A stretch of DNA of 64,000 bases, taken from contig CM048849.1 of assembly GCA_026545225.1 (NCBI GenBank), positions 32,312,336 through 32,376,335 on the forward strand, written 5' to 3'. The notes below the pieces were generated by a model. It ran no database searches. It saw nothing but the letters and a program-made list of their open reading frames with translations, and had not been told where the DNA came from. This DNA is from Cornus controversa (taxonomy: Eukaryota > Streptophyta > Magnoliopsida > Cornales > Cornaceae). Each line of letters opens with the position of its first letter. The first letter of the stretch is position 1. Position numbers and translations under genes: made by a program. Shown piece by piece: positions 1 through 10,753 of the stretch.

Positions 1-399
1 GAACAAATGAATGAGAAAGCCATCATGTAATTGCAAGAATATAATTTACATAGCATAAAAATAAATACAAATTTTCACTAAAATTACAAACTATCAGCAA
101 GTATCAGACAAATATGTGATTGGCAATATTCATGGGATTGACAAAAATCCTCCAAATATTAATATTTAATTTTTTAGAATTTCAAGCAAGTATAATAATT
201 GGTAAATATGTACAATAAGGTTGGGCTACTACTCGGCAGCCCAATGATACATGAGAGGATACCTAAGTACCAATTACATAATAGGCCCAACAGAACCTAC
301 TTGAATAATAAGCTGCAAAACAGACCCAAACCCACTTGGCCTTCCAATATAATTCAAAAAGGAGTAACCGTTAGAACAGTTACTTCTATGTTCAGAAAC
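1..399. other. AT-rich intergenic sequence, no gene seen
   Basis: The stretch is AT-rich. The one short open frame (199-402) resembles no family I know and has no splice or codon-use support. I see no gene or defined repeat here. Confidence 0.6.
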
Positions 400-402
400 T
401 AA

Positions 403-866
403 GTGCCAGTTTGGTAGGAAAGAAATAGAAGAAAAAAAAAGAAATGATTAGGAGGGTTATGGTTGTGTGTTTGGTATGAAATTTTAAAGGAAAGGAAAGG
501 AAATGGAAGGATTTGGAGGGACAAATTAAGGGTGAATAGTAACTTTTGTTATCCTTCCAAAAATGGGAAGAAAGGGAAGGAAAGGCAACATTTTTTAATG
601 AAACTTTGTTAATACCAACTTTGCCCTTGTTTTGATAAAAGCTAAAATTTGTTCTTTTAAATATAAAAGGGTATAATGGTAAAAATTTTAAATTATTTTC
701 TTTCCTTTCTTTCTCTAAACATGTTAACTATCATTTCCTTTCTTTTCATTTATTAATCAACCAAACACGATAAAAGTTTAACACTATCTTTTCCTTTCCT
801 TTCCTTTCTCTTCTCTCATTACTAATGTTATCATTTCGTTTCTTTTCCATTCTACCAAACATAGCC
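403..866. mobile_element. PIF/Harbinger (Tourist-like) MITE
   Basis: The left end reads GTGCCAGTTTGGTAGG. The reverse complement of the right end reads GGCTATGTTTGGTAG, so the two form imperfect terminal inverted repeats around the TTTGGTAG core common in plant Tourist-like elements. The trinucleotide TAA flanks both ends (400-402 and 867-869), matching the 3-bp target duplication of PIF/Harbinger. The 464-bp body is purine-rich on the left and pyrimidine-rich on the right and could fold into a hairpin. There is no coding capacity, so it is non-autonomous. Confidence 0.75.
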
Positions 867-1129
867 TAAGGGTTTTAAATAAGAGAATAACAAAAGCCAC
901 TGTTAATTGATTTGAATTTCAAATAATAATATTTCTTAAAGTCGAGTGCAAATTAACTAAGAGTTTCATGTTCAGATCAACAAATTTTTTTGTGAAAGTT
1001 AATGAAAACTGAGTACATTAATAGAATTATTACACCTTAAATCATATAATTTTCATATCAAAAAGTTGGAAATAAATTAATTCCACATTAATTACTAAGC
1101 AAGTTTGAGGGTTATAAATATTCTTTAAA

Positions 1130-1910
1130 AAAAACTATAAACAATATAAATTCAAAGCTTTTGTTCATATTATTATTTCTTAAGACATAAGTTAACAATA
1201 ACATATTAAAGTTATGAAACATATTATGCCATAATTCATGTCTTGACATTTACAAATTTATAGAGAACTTTGAGATTTGTACTTAGAACATAAATATTAT
1301 CTAAAACATAGTAACTACATAGTTTAAAAATAAAATAGGATTTGTAATTAAATATAATTGACATAGTTTAATTAAATTAATGAGACTATATTAATCTATA
1401 TTTAAGTGAACACATATATTACATGGTACTATATCTAATTGAATTAATGAGACTATAGTAATCCATGTATAATTAAACACAGAAAACATGGTACTATATC
1501 TAATTGAATTAACAAGACTACAGTAATTCATATATAAGTGAACACATAGGAAACATGGTACTACATCTAATTTAAGTAACGAGACAATAGTAATCCATAT
1601 ATAAGTGAACACATAGAAAACATGGTACTGAATCTAATTGAATTAATGAAACTATCTTACTAATAATAAAGAAGTTGCTCCTACATTCCGTGTAGCATGT
1701 TCCAATTACAAATCCTCAAAACTTTTGTTCATATTATTATTTTGACAAAAGTTAACAAAAACCGATTAAAGTTATGAAACATATTATGCCATAATTCATA
1801 CCTTGACATTTACAAGTTGTCTCGCAATCCATATATAAGTGGACACATAGAAAACATGGTATTATATCTAATTGAATTAATGAGTATAGTAATCCATATA
1901 CAAGAGAAAA
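1130..1910. repeat. Local tandem array with a ~66-bp unit inside a larger duplication
   Basis: Near 1,421, 1,489, 1,555 and 1,620 a unit of about 66 bp recurs. It contains catggtact, tctaattgaattaa and a segment like aatccatatataagtgaaca. A further copy lies at about 1,815-1,905. The preceding segment (about 1,150-1,255) also recurs at about 1,710-1,815, sharing attaaagttatgaaacatat. The whole stretch is therefore a duplicated, internally repeated noncoding block. I cannot assign it to a transposon family. Confidence 0.7.
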
Positions 1911-2010
1911 GAAAATAATGAGGTATGAACTAATTGATGACTTTTAAAACATTGCATTTTAATAATTAGGTTATATTACAATTATTCTCTGCAATATTAG
2001 GTTATATTAC

Positions 2011-2262
2011 CTTGGAGGGAACGCAATAGGAGATCCTTTGATGGTAAGGAGACTCCTATTGGGATACTGAAATTCTCTATTATTAGTTCTCTTTTTTGTT
2101 GGGTTCATGGGAGAAATTGTAAATCCATGGAGGAGATAGTTGATTCTTTGGACATTCTGAGAGTTTAGGGGCTCTTTTTGGCCTTGTGCAGTTCTTTTGG
2201 GATGTGTTCCCCATTTGAACGCATTCTAATACAATCTTACTTACCAAAGAAAAAAAAAAGAT
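2011..2262 (+). mobile_element. LINE (L1 type), 5'-truncated 3' end
   Basis: A frame starting near 2,013 reads WRERNRRSFDGKE, then SSLFCWVHGR and EEIVDSLDILRV before a stop. This resembles the extreme C-terminus of plant L1-type LINE ORF2 proteins, downstream of the zinc-knuckle domain. A short 3' untranslated segment and an A-rich tail (about 2,248-2,262) follow. The insertion is severely 5'-truncated. I could not find a clean target duplication. Confidence 0.6.
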
Positions 2263-2451
2263 GATTCCTCATCCATTAAAAATCACCTCCCTAACCAATT
2301 GTGATTCTTTGAGTCCAGGATCCACGAATTCATATACAGGACATGTTTGTAGTGTTGAAATAAAGATTCGTTTATGAGTCATCTTACCAAGAAAGCACAA
2401 CAACAAAATGAAGATTTGACAAAGAACATGGAATCAACTTTCGATTAAGCT

Positions 2452-2566
2452 ACCAAAGGGCTTGTAGCCCAAGGGTATAACCTCTTCATCCTCAAAGAGG
2501 AGGGAAGGGGTTCGAGGCCCGGTGTGGGCAAAACAGTGTGTGCGAGTCCCCCAACTAAAAAAAAAA
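2452..2566 (+). mobile_element. tRNA-derived SINE with intact target duplication
   Basis: A Pol III A-box-like TAGCCCAAGGG and a B-box-like GGTTCGAGGCC mark a tRNA-related head. A short body and an A-rich tail follow. The 16-bp sequence aactttcgattaagct flanks the copy exactly on both sides (2,436-2,451 and 2,567-2,582). That is the long target duplication expected from LINE-mediated integration. The perfect duplication suggests a fairly recent insertion. I cannot assign the named SINE family. Confidence 0.85.
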
Positions 2567-2582
2567 AACTTTCGATTAAGCT

Positions 2583-3955
2583 TAGATACTTTATCAAAAC
2601 TCAAATCACATTTATCTAACTGTAACATGACCTAACATATAGACTAGGCTCAAAGAGGCCCTTACCCAAACTCTCCTCCTATTTGATTTCATGTCGGTAA
2701 CTGCCTCGAAAGAGTGGATATCCCATAAAGGCCCTTACCCTTACAGCAGCTCTACTCTCACTAGATCATCCTTACCACCAAATTTCTCAACAAATAACAT
2801 GATCGTGCAGACCCCAATTACAACACAACTTGGTCCCGAGGACCCCAGATTTAGTTCATAAGACATAATGTGATCTTGTATATCCCGAGCATACCATAAC
2901 ATCGTCTCAAGGACCTGAATCATCATAGAACATGGTGCCAAGAATCCGAATCATCACTGAACATGATCCCAGCACTGAACATGATCCCAACCAATGACCC
3001 TTACCCCCATGTAAATACATCACATTATCCTAGAAGCCTAACAAGCATCATGATACACATCTTAGAGACCAACACGCATCACAACATACAATACGTCAAT
3101 GGACCCCAACATGCATTAAACCTATAATTCACCATAGCAATTCTGGACACGAAATCACTCCTCACTGATCACAAATGCAATTCTAAATCAAACACAATTA
3201 ATCATGCAATCTCACTATAAAGATTCACATCATGTGTCATGAAAAGCCTAAATGATGTAGAATGAATATGATACCAACTGATATAGAACGAATATGCTAT
3301 GATACCAAATTGATGCAGAACAAGGGATAGTGAAGAAGAGACTAAAGAAGATGGAGAAGAGAAAAGAATATAAAAAAAAAAAAGAAGAATTAGGGGAACC
3401 AATCATTGACAAACTAAATGTATTAAACCCTACATATATAGGCACTAAAATAAAATCCTAATCAAAGATTACTACCATATGTAACAAGCCTAAAAAAAAG
3501 GAAATCACAGTAATAATAACAAATAAATAAACTCCTAATATTCTAAAAGAAGGCAATAATTGTTCTGGAACTTCTAGTGTCCTCATGGGAGATCCTAGAT
3601 AGGATACATACTCAAGTCATCCATATGAAAAAGAGGACTAGAACTCAATTCAAAGCTTTTAGCACTCAAGACAAGTAGTTCTTCTCATAGCATTTGCCTT
3701 CAGATATTAGCAATAGGAAACTAATATAATTCACTTCGACTTTATTTAGTTCTGAGTCTGCTGTAATAATTATTAATACGAATTCAAAGTAGTGCATGTA
3801 GTTTTAAGCATCCTTTCTACAATCTACACATCCCCTGCATTATCAAAAGATCTAGTAGCCACAGTGTTGCTTAACAATAAAAATAATCTAAGAAATAAAG
3901 TAAAATTTCAATTAACATGACAGATGTACCATATAAAAATAAAAACCAGTTAATT
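2583..3955. other. Unassigned intergenic sequence, probably repeat-derived
   Basis: There is no gene I can support. The part from 2,640 to 3,300 has many short open frames and internally repetitive phrases (for example repeated aacatgatccca near 2,958-2,990 and gatgtagaatgaatatgatacca near 3,254-3,310). Such wording is typical of decayed retrotransposon sequence, but I see no domain, LTR pair or target duplication. Confidence 0.4.
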
Positions 3956-4891
3956 TTATAGAGTGAAATGAGAAATTATGCACACCACAAACAAGGGATT
4001 AGATAATTTCATAACTTCTGCATTGCAGAAGGCCCCAACAAACTTGCACGTTATATAACCAAGTTTGTTCTCCTCTTCACCATCCTCCTCCTCCTCCTGC
4101 TCATACTCAAATCCATGATTTAACTGAATGAACACAAAAATTACAGAAGAAATTTCTTGCCAATTATAATCACGAGTCATTGGACCCAAGTACTCGAATG
4201 ATATGAGATTCGGTACAAAAACCTTTAGTGTAGTACCCCTTAAACTCGCGTTTTGATGACCCTTATCAAAGCTGTCTATACTCAGATTCTTGAGTTCAGG
4301 TTTAGTAATATCAAGAACCTTAAGGAAGCAATAACCGCACAACTCTAGTTTCAGAGTTTCTAGGAGAGGACAACCTGACAAAAGTCTTGTCATCTCTGCA
4401 TCATTGGCAAACCTCACCAGAATCAGGTGTAGTGAAGTGAGCATCTAAAGCACAAGCCACTTGGGATTTTAATATCAGAACAGCACAAACCCAACTTCAA
4501 TGTCACTAATGAATTAGCATTTCCTATGCAAAGCGACAATATGAACAGATCGTGCAGGCATATTAGCTCGAGCTCTTAGATGTTGCGTCTCACCAGGATT
4601 TATATCCATCTACCCATCCATTCACTGGAATTACAATTCACATAGAGTATATCACTGTCATCTCGGAGATTCAACACTGAGTTAACAAAGTCTATGAACT
4701 TTCCACCATTGAAAGATCTGAAAGATTCTTCAAAGTTAAGTCCACAAGTTCCTCCATCTTTTTGATAATACCAACGTCCTCACCACTTCATAAGTTTCAA
4801 GAAATGAGAATATACGGTGAAGAACACCATCGGGCAATACGCTTATCCTATCATCATCATCGCTATCAATCCCATCATTCATGGGATCCAT
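3956..4891 (-). pseudogene. F-box/LRR protein pseudogene
   Basis: Reading leftward from the ATG at 4,891, an acidic leader is followed by a recognisable F-box with [18 protein letters not shown] and [11 protein letters not shown]. The frame stops at once with TAA at 4,738-4,736. The expected continuation (NFEESFRSFNGGKFIDFVN) resumes one base out of frame, so a few codons have been lost at the F-box end. It stops again after GRWI near 4,598. A separate 162-residue open frame (3,956-4,444) carries LRR-type segments such as GCPLLETLKLELCG and KVFVPNLISFEYLG. An intact relative would be a substrate receptor of an SCF ubiquitin ligase. This copy cannot make one, and no intact parent gene is in the window. 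Confidence 0.8.
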
Positions 4892-5812
4892 CACCGAGAA
4901 AATTTTAGTAGACTGATTGATTCTAGTTTGTTGGCTTTCCTATAACTAAAGCTCTGTGGGGATTTTAGAAAACTTCAGTCTTTCAAGAATTTCCTCAAAC
5001 AGCTTGCCTTCAATGGACCAAATTCACATTACCTATACCTCTTGTTCGAAATGACTCAACAAAGGTCCACATACGATTGATGTTCATCAAACACAAACTT
5101 TTGCGATTGTAAACCCAAGAACATGGACACTTCTTTCTGACTCTACTTATTTACCCTTTATAATAAGCCATATTATTATAATAAGCCACGCATAAGTTGG
5201 TCCGACTTATATACAAAAATAGGGGCAACAACACCTAATAGTAAATAAGCACAAAATACAATATGCAATAAAGAAAGAAAGAAATAACAGAAGAATAACT
5301 AATAAATAATAAATTCTCAATCTCCTCTATAAATCCTCACTTATTACAACTTGAAAATCCCATAAAACAACGACTCCTAAATCCAAAATCATAATAATTA
5401 AGTATGAAATTCGTAACAATCTAACCAAGGCAATAAATAAAACCCTACACTGAAAAGTTGAAGAGAGGAGATGATCACAAGCAATAATGTTAAACCAAGT
5501 CCTCAACCATGTTCTAACTACATGGGACCCAAAATTTTAACAAAAGGTGGGTTAATCCCACGACCAAGTCATCTCTACTACATCCCAACAGAGAACCAAT
5601 AAACGCATCATCTCAAACCTAAGTAAAAAGAAATAGAGAGATATTTAACTCTATACTCATAAGCACGTAATCATATATTATAAATATTTAAAAAAATAGG
5701 CAACTCAACCATGCCTAAAACCAACCACGTACCCATAGACAACTCAACCATGCCAGTAGGTACTTATGAGATTGTGCTAATAGTCAGTCTATAATGATTA
5801 CATATCCCCATT
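4892..5812. other. AT-rich sequence, possibly part of an older LTR element
   Basis: No gene is visible. The text from about 5,300 to 5,812 appears to resume at 10,614 beyond the chromovirus, and again at 14,389 beyond the solo LTR. The chromovirus seems to have landed in older repetitive DNA. I cannot define the ends or family of that older sequence. Confidence 0.35.
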
Positions 5813-5817
5813 CCACA

Positions 5818-8427
5818 TGTCACGCCCCAAAATTCGGACCACCGGAACACCCCGGTTCGAGTCTGAACTCCGGGTTGTGAAGTGTCATGATTGCCCGGTC
5901 GTCGTCCCATACCCCAAACAACTTTGGCAATTACCATTTATCACCCTCGACTCTGAAATGGATCACCGAGTCTAAATCGCGGAAGCTTAACTATTTCATC
6001 TTAGATCCCTATGTTGGATACTTGAACTTTAAATTAACTTTTCATGATCATGCTCATCTACAAGATCACCATAGCGTTATAGTACGTCCTCTAGACCCTA
6101 GTGTGTTTGGCCCCAACTCCTGATACACAACAATACCTAATTGACCTGTAATACCCCGCTCCAACACATGGTATGATATTGTCCGCTTTGGGCCATAGCC
6201 CGCACGGTTTTGCTATTGGGTTTACCCCAAAAGGCCTCATACCATTTGAAGAGAACATACTACATATAAGCACATCCCCTTTTCCACACCCAGGCGATGT
6301 GGGATTGAGCACCCTGTACCCTGTCAGTGTGGTAGCTCAGCCCAGTGTCTGTCTTTGCACCCGCCCACTCACACCCGTCCACAAGGGTTACTACATGACC
6401 CATCTTCAGGTTTTGATCAGCTGATGAATACCCCACCAGTCAGTTGAAACCTGGACAATCCATTAGTTGGCTAGCTAATAGTTTTGGTCAACTGAAGAAT
6501 TCTTTTTGGTTAGCTAGAGGCGAGTTTCGGTTGATCGAAACATGTCTTTGCAGAACCTGCAATTACAAACTCTCGGAATCTCCTAGTTTTGGTCGGCTAA
6601 AGGATGGGTCGGTTGTCTAAAACTTCTCAGAACCTACCACTACATGTCTTTAAACCTTAACACACGCCACATAATATCCATGGCTCAATAGAACCTCTCA
6701 ACTCACCATCTCCTCATCCTCACTTCTTTCACGATGATCATATATGCATAAATGGAAATGATTCATTGCATACCATGTTCTTACACACAATTACATAAAT
6801 AAAATATTGTTCATAAATGTTTCAAAAAAGTATTTTATACATTTATCCATTTGCAATACCTTACATATATAGTCATATAGCATAATCATCCATAAGTTCT
6901 TCCAAACATCAAAATATCATATACATAACCCAAGGTTGCATTTAGTCCACATCCCGGACATGCATATAAAAAAAATAAGTAATAAAGAGTTCTAAAAAGA
7001 AATCTAACTATGCTTCACACTAACTTATTATTGGGGAGACTCTGTTATCTCCTTGTCATATCCTGAAAATAGTTAATATACGTGGGATGATCTCTTGCAT
7101 GCTCAGTAGAAATGTCTAAAATACAATTCTTGAAGTTTTGTGAATACCACATACCACATAATCAGGTTACACGCATATATCACACAATTATGTTAGGCAT
7201 AAATTTACATTCTAATATCCATGTCAAGCATCATATATTGATATGCACAGTGTCATGTTCCTCCCATGTGTCCTACACACACACACGACCTAAAATTTGG
7301 ACTCCAGTGATAGTCCATCCGATATTTAATTCCTCTTCCTTTGAACATCCGAACTCCATAATCGGTCTATTCGGTGTTCCTACCTCCTCTCACACACACA
7401 CCTACATAGTCATGTATTTGCAATGTATAGGCAAATTCATATTTTCTTGCTCATGTCCACATCTCCTCATATCAAAGCATTTATCTTAATAATAAAATAT
7501 AATTTACATCTAATCATGCTCTTTAAAAAAATTAATCAAACACATAAGTGTCACATTCACATATACACATAAAACATGTATAATTTTCCTACATTTTTCA
7601 CACAACGTGCCATATAACCACATATAACATTTCTAAGCGCATAACTACATCTATTCATGGTAGAAATTCATTCTATTTCATAACGTAGCGTGCTTTAACT
7701 TAAAAATTACACAAATATACACATATAACTAATTGGATGTCATAGGCAACCAATATACTCATATAAACACCGAATTTCATGGTTTAGGCATCCCTACCCT
7801 AGTTTAGAAGAGCTTCTAAACAAAATTCCACACCGAGCCCAACTTCATCCAAATTCAACTTTGAACCAATCAAACTCGAGCCCTCATCATGTAGAACAAC
7901 TTTTCCTTTTCGGCATCTTCCAAATCATGCTCTAAGTCCCTCGAATCTAAGAGAGAAGAAGAATAAGAGGTGTAAATAGATGGTGGACTTCAATAGCCAG
8001 TTGCTAGAGAGAGAGAGATGAATGGCTAAAATATCATTTCAGTTATTTATAACCCTAGCCTTGTCAAATGACCAAAATGCCCCTAGTCACTTAACGTACC
8101 TTCCTGACCTCCGTTTTCAATTTCAAAAACTCCTACGGATCCGAAATTGATTTCTTATCTCTTCTAACATTTTAAATAGTCTAATTTCAAAAATAAATAT
8201 TTTTTAAAAAATATCTGGTTTCTTTGGCCCACACGACCCGTATCACAGGCCCCACTAATCCGAAAATCTCAAATTGAATCAAACGTTCTCAAAAATTTTT
8301 TGAACCCTCATACAAGTTCACAAACATGTATTTCACATTAAAAACATGCATATAGTCATTTATATCACATATGTGTCATTAAATAAAAATAAAAGAAAGT
8401 TGGCCAAAAATGGTGACGGTCTTTACA
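5818..8427 (-). repeat. 3' LTR of the chromovirus, with a nested TRIM solo LTR
   Basis: On the minus strand the LTR opens with TGTAAAGACCGTCACC directly after the purine tract and ends in GGGGCGTGACA. Without the 249-bp insertion and its duplicated target it is about 2.36 kb, within the range of Del/Tekay-type LTRs. About 130 bp of the same sequence (8,291-8,427) recurs at 10,480-10,608 as the remains of the other LTR. The minus strand also carries a possible TATA region (gggttataaataac) near 8,050. Confidence 0.8.
6147..6395 (-). mobile_element. Solo LTR of a TRIM retrotransposon
   Basis: This 249-bp sequence has TG/CA ends and an exact 5-bp target duplication TGACC (6,142-6,146 and 6,396-6,400). 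It is nearly identical, in reverse orientation, to the 5' LTR of the complete TRIM at 13,413. It carries the CCCAAAGCGGACAATATC block that I associate with a widespread group of plant TRIM LTRs. A solo LTR arises by recombination between the two LTRs of a full copy. Confidence 0.9.
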
Positions 8428-8439
8428 ACCTCCCCAACT

Positions 8440-10480
8440 TAAAATGATTTCGTCCCCAAAATCAGGTCATACCTGAAGGAAACAAGTCCGATACTTAGAA
8501 TGAACCTCCTGCTCTCGCTCTCAGGTAGCCTCCTAAATATTGTGATGATGCTACAAAATTTTGACTAAAGGAATGGTCTTACCCCTCAAAACTTATTCTT
8601 GAGTATCAAGGATCTGAACTGATCTCTCCTAGCAAGTGATATCTTCATCAACCTCAATGTTTACCCAACTCAAAACATGTGATGGGCCAGGTTCGTATTT
8701 TCACAACATCAAAACGTAGAATACATTTTAAACCTTTTTCAAATATGGTGACAAGGTCAATATATAAGCTACCTCACCGACACACTCTAGAATCTCAAAA
8801 GGTCCAATGTATCTAGGCAATAACTTGCCGCTCCATCCAAAACGCATCAATTATTTCAGTGGTGAAACCTTAAGAAACACATGGTCTCCCACCTCAAAAG
8901 ATAATGGTCACCTCCTCTTATCGGCATAGCTCTTTTGTTGACTCTGAGCTATCAACAATCGTTGTCTAATCAACTTTATCTTTTCAATAGTCTCGTGTAC
9001 AATGTCTGGTCCTAAGGCTGTTGTCTCACCCATCTCTCAGTCTAACAAATTGGAGATATACAAAGTCTGCTATACAACACCTCAAGTAGTGCAACCTCAA
9101 TACTGGTTTGATAACTGTTGTTGTAAGCAAACTGCACAAGTGGCAAATGGTCCTCCCAACCACCGCCAAAATCCAAAATGCAAGCACGAAGCATATCCTC
9201 TAATATCTGAATGGTACGCTCTGACTGTTCGTTAGTTTGAGGATAAAATGTCTTACTAAAATGTAGTTCCATGTCTAGCACTGTTTGGAATCCCTACCAG
9301 AACCTCAAGGTAAATCTAGGATCCCTATTCGACACAATAGACCCCGGAACTCCATGTAACCTCACAATCTGCTCTACATACTGCCTACTAAGTCTCCTCA
9401 TGTCATCGGATAATCTCATAGGCAAAAAATATGTTGTCTTAGTTAGTCTGTCCACAACAACCCAACCGTATCATTACCCTTGCTTGACCTTGGAAGTCCC
9501 GTGATAAAGTCCATAATGATGTGCTCCCACTTCTACTCTACCACTAATAATAGTTGTAATAACCTAGCTAGTTTCTGATGTTCTAGTTTCATTTGTTAAT
9601 AAGTAAGGCATCTTGCTACAAACTGTGCCACATCTCTTTTCATGCCCCGTTACTAATACTGGTACCTCAAATTGTGATACATCTTTATACTTCCGGGATA
9701 AACTACATGACAAGAGTGATGAAAGTCCTGTAATACATCCTCATGACAGTCAAAAGGAATAACCATCAATCCTCTGAATCGTAAACCGCCATTAGAGTGC
9801 AAGGTCCAATCCTCTATTGTCGCACCGTTAACAATCTGTGAGTGAATGGCCTCTAACTCATAATCCCATTTATGTGCCTCAATCACCTTACTTACAAGCA
9901 TAAGTTGAGCTACCAAGCTAAACAACGTAGTTAGCTCACTATCATCACTGAAGTACAGTCCCAACTCCGAAAAATCTTCCATCATTTTCAATTCTTGTAT
10001 GACTATGCTAGCTAGAGCCCCGTAAGACTTTTTGCTCAACGCGTCCGCCACTACATTCGCTTTCCCTGAATGATACTGTAAATCAAAGTTGTAGTCTTCC
10101 ATATACTCAACCCATCGCCTCTACCTCCTGTTCAAGTCCTTTTGGGAGAAAATGTACTTGAGACTCTTATGATCCGAATACACCTCGAATCTCTCACCAT
10201 ATAAGTAGTGTCTCTACCCAATCAAGACAAAGATCACCGCCGCTAATTCCAAATCATGCGTATGATAATTATGCTCATAAGTCTTTAATTATCTAAACTC
10301 ATAAACAACTATTCCCTCACACTGCATCAATACACAACCTAACCCATTCCTTGAAGCATCACAATAAATCACATATCCCAAGCCACGCTTGGGTATCACC
10401 AAAATAGGATTTGTGGTTAACCATTTCTTCAATTTAATTACGAAAAGCTAACTCGCAAGCTTCGTTCCACACAAACTTCC
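8440..10480 (-). pseudogene. Chromovirus pol remnants (RT/RNase H end, integrase, chromodomain)
   Basis: Read from right to left, recognisable pieces belong to the end of reverse transcriptase and RNase H (GKANVVADALSKK), the integrase zinc-binding region, the integrase core (PQTNEQSERTIQILEDMLR, then FAYNNSYQTSI), the integrase C-terminal region, and a chromodomain-like tail next to the 3' LTR. The chromodomain places the element among plant chromoviruses. The region is heavily decayed and cannot encode a protein. Confidence 0.75.
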
Positions 10481-10753
10481 CCGGACCCTCATACAAGTCC
10501 ACAAACATATATTTCATATTTAAAACATACATATAGTCATTTATATCACATATGTGTCATTAAATGAAATAAAAAGAAAACTGATCAAAAATGGTCACGG
10601 TCTTTACACCACATTCCCAAGATAATAATTTATCATTTTTAGTGCACATAACATGAACACAAATTTCCTATTCACGTTCATAAAAATCTCAGTGATGTGC
10701 AAACTACTCTACTGCCGAGCTTGGGTGTGCTATGTAAAATCCATCATATCTAG

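Larger units (their letters stand above)
5818..10608 (-). mobile_element. Ty3/gypsy chromovirus (Tekay/Del-like) fossil, internally deleted
   Basis: The element is bounded by the 5-bp target duplication CCACA (5,813-5,817 and 10,609-10,613) and by TG/CA termini, and it reads on the minus strand. Its parts, from right to left, are a remnant of the 5' LTR (about 10,480-10,608), pol remnants (about 8,440-10,480), a purine-rich tract reading AAGTTGGGGAGG just before the 3' LTR, and a long 3' LTR (5,818-8,427). The start of gag-pol and most of the 5' LTR are missing, so it is plainly broken, with many lesions. It is old. A foreign TRIM LTR was later inserted into its 3' LTR. Confidence 0.85.

Noticed and set aside
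6091-6424. Repeated 70-90-residue frames (HSPHGFAIGFTPKG-type) near 6,200 and 13,500
   Set aside because: They are chance frames in the TRIM LTR, which occurs three times; TRIMs encode no protein.
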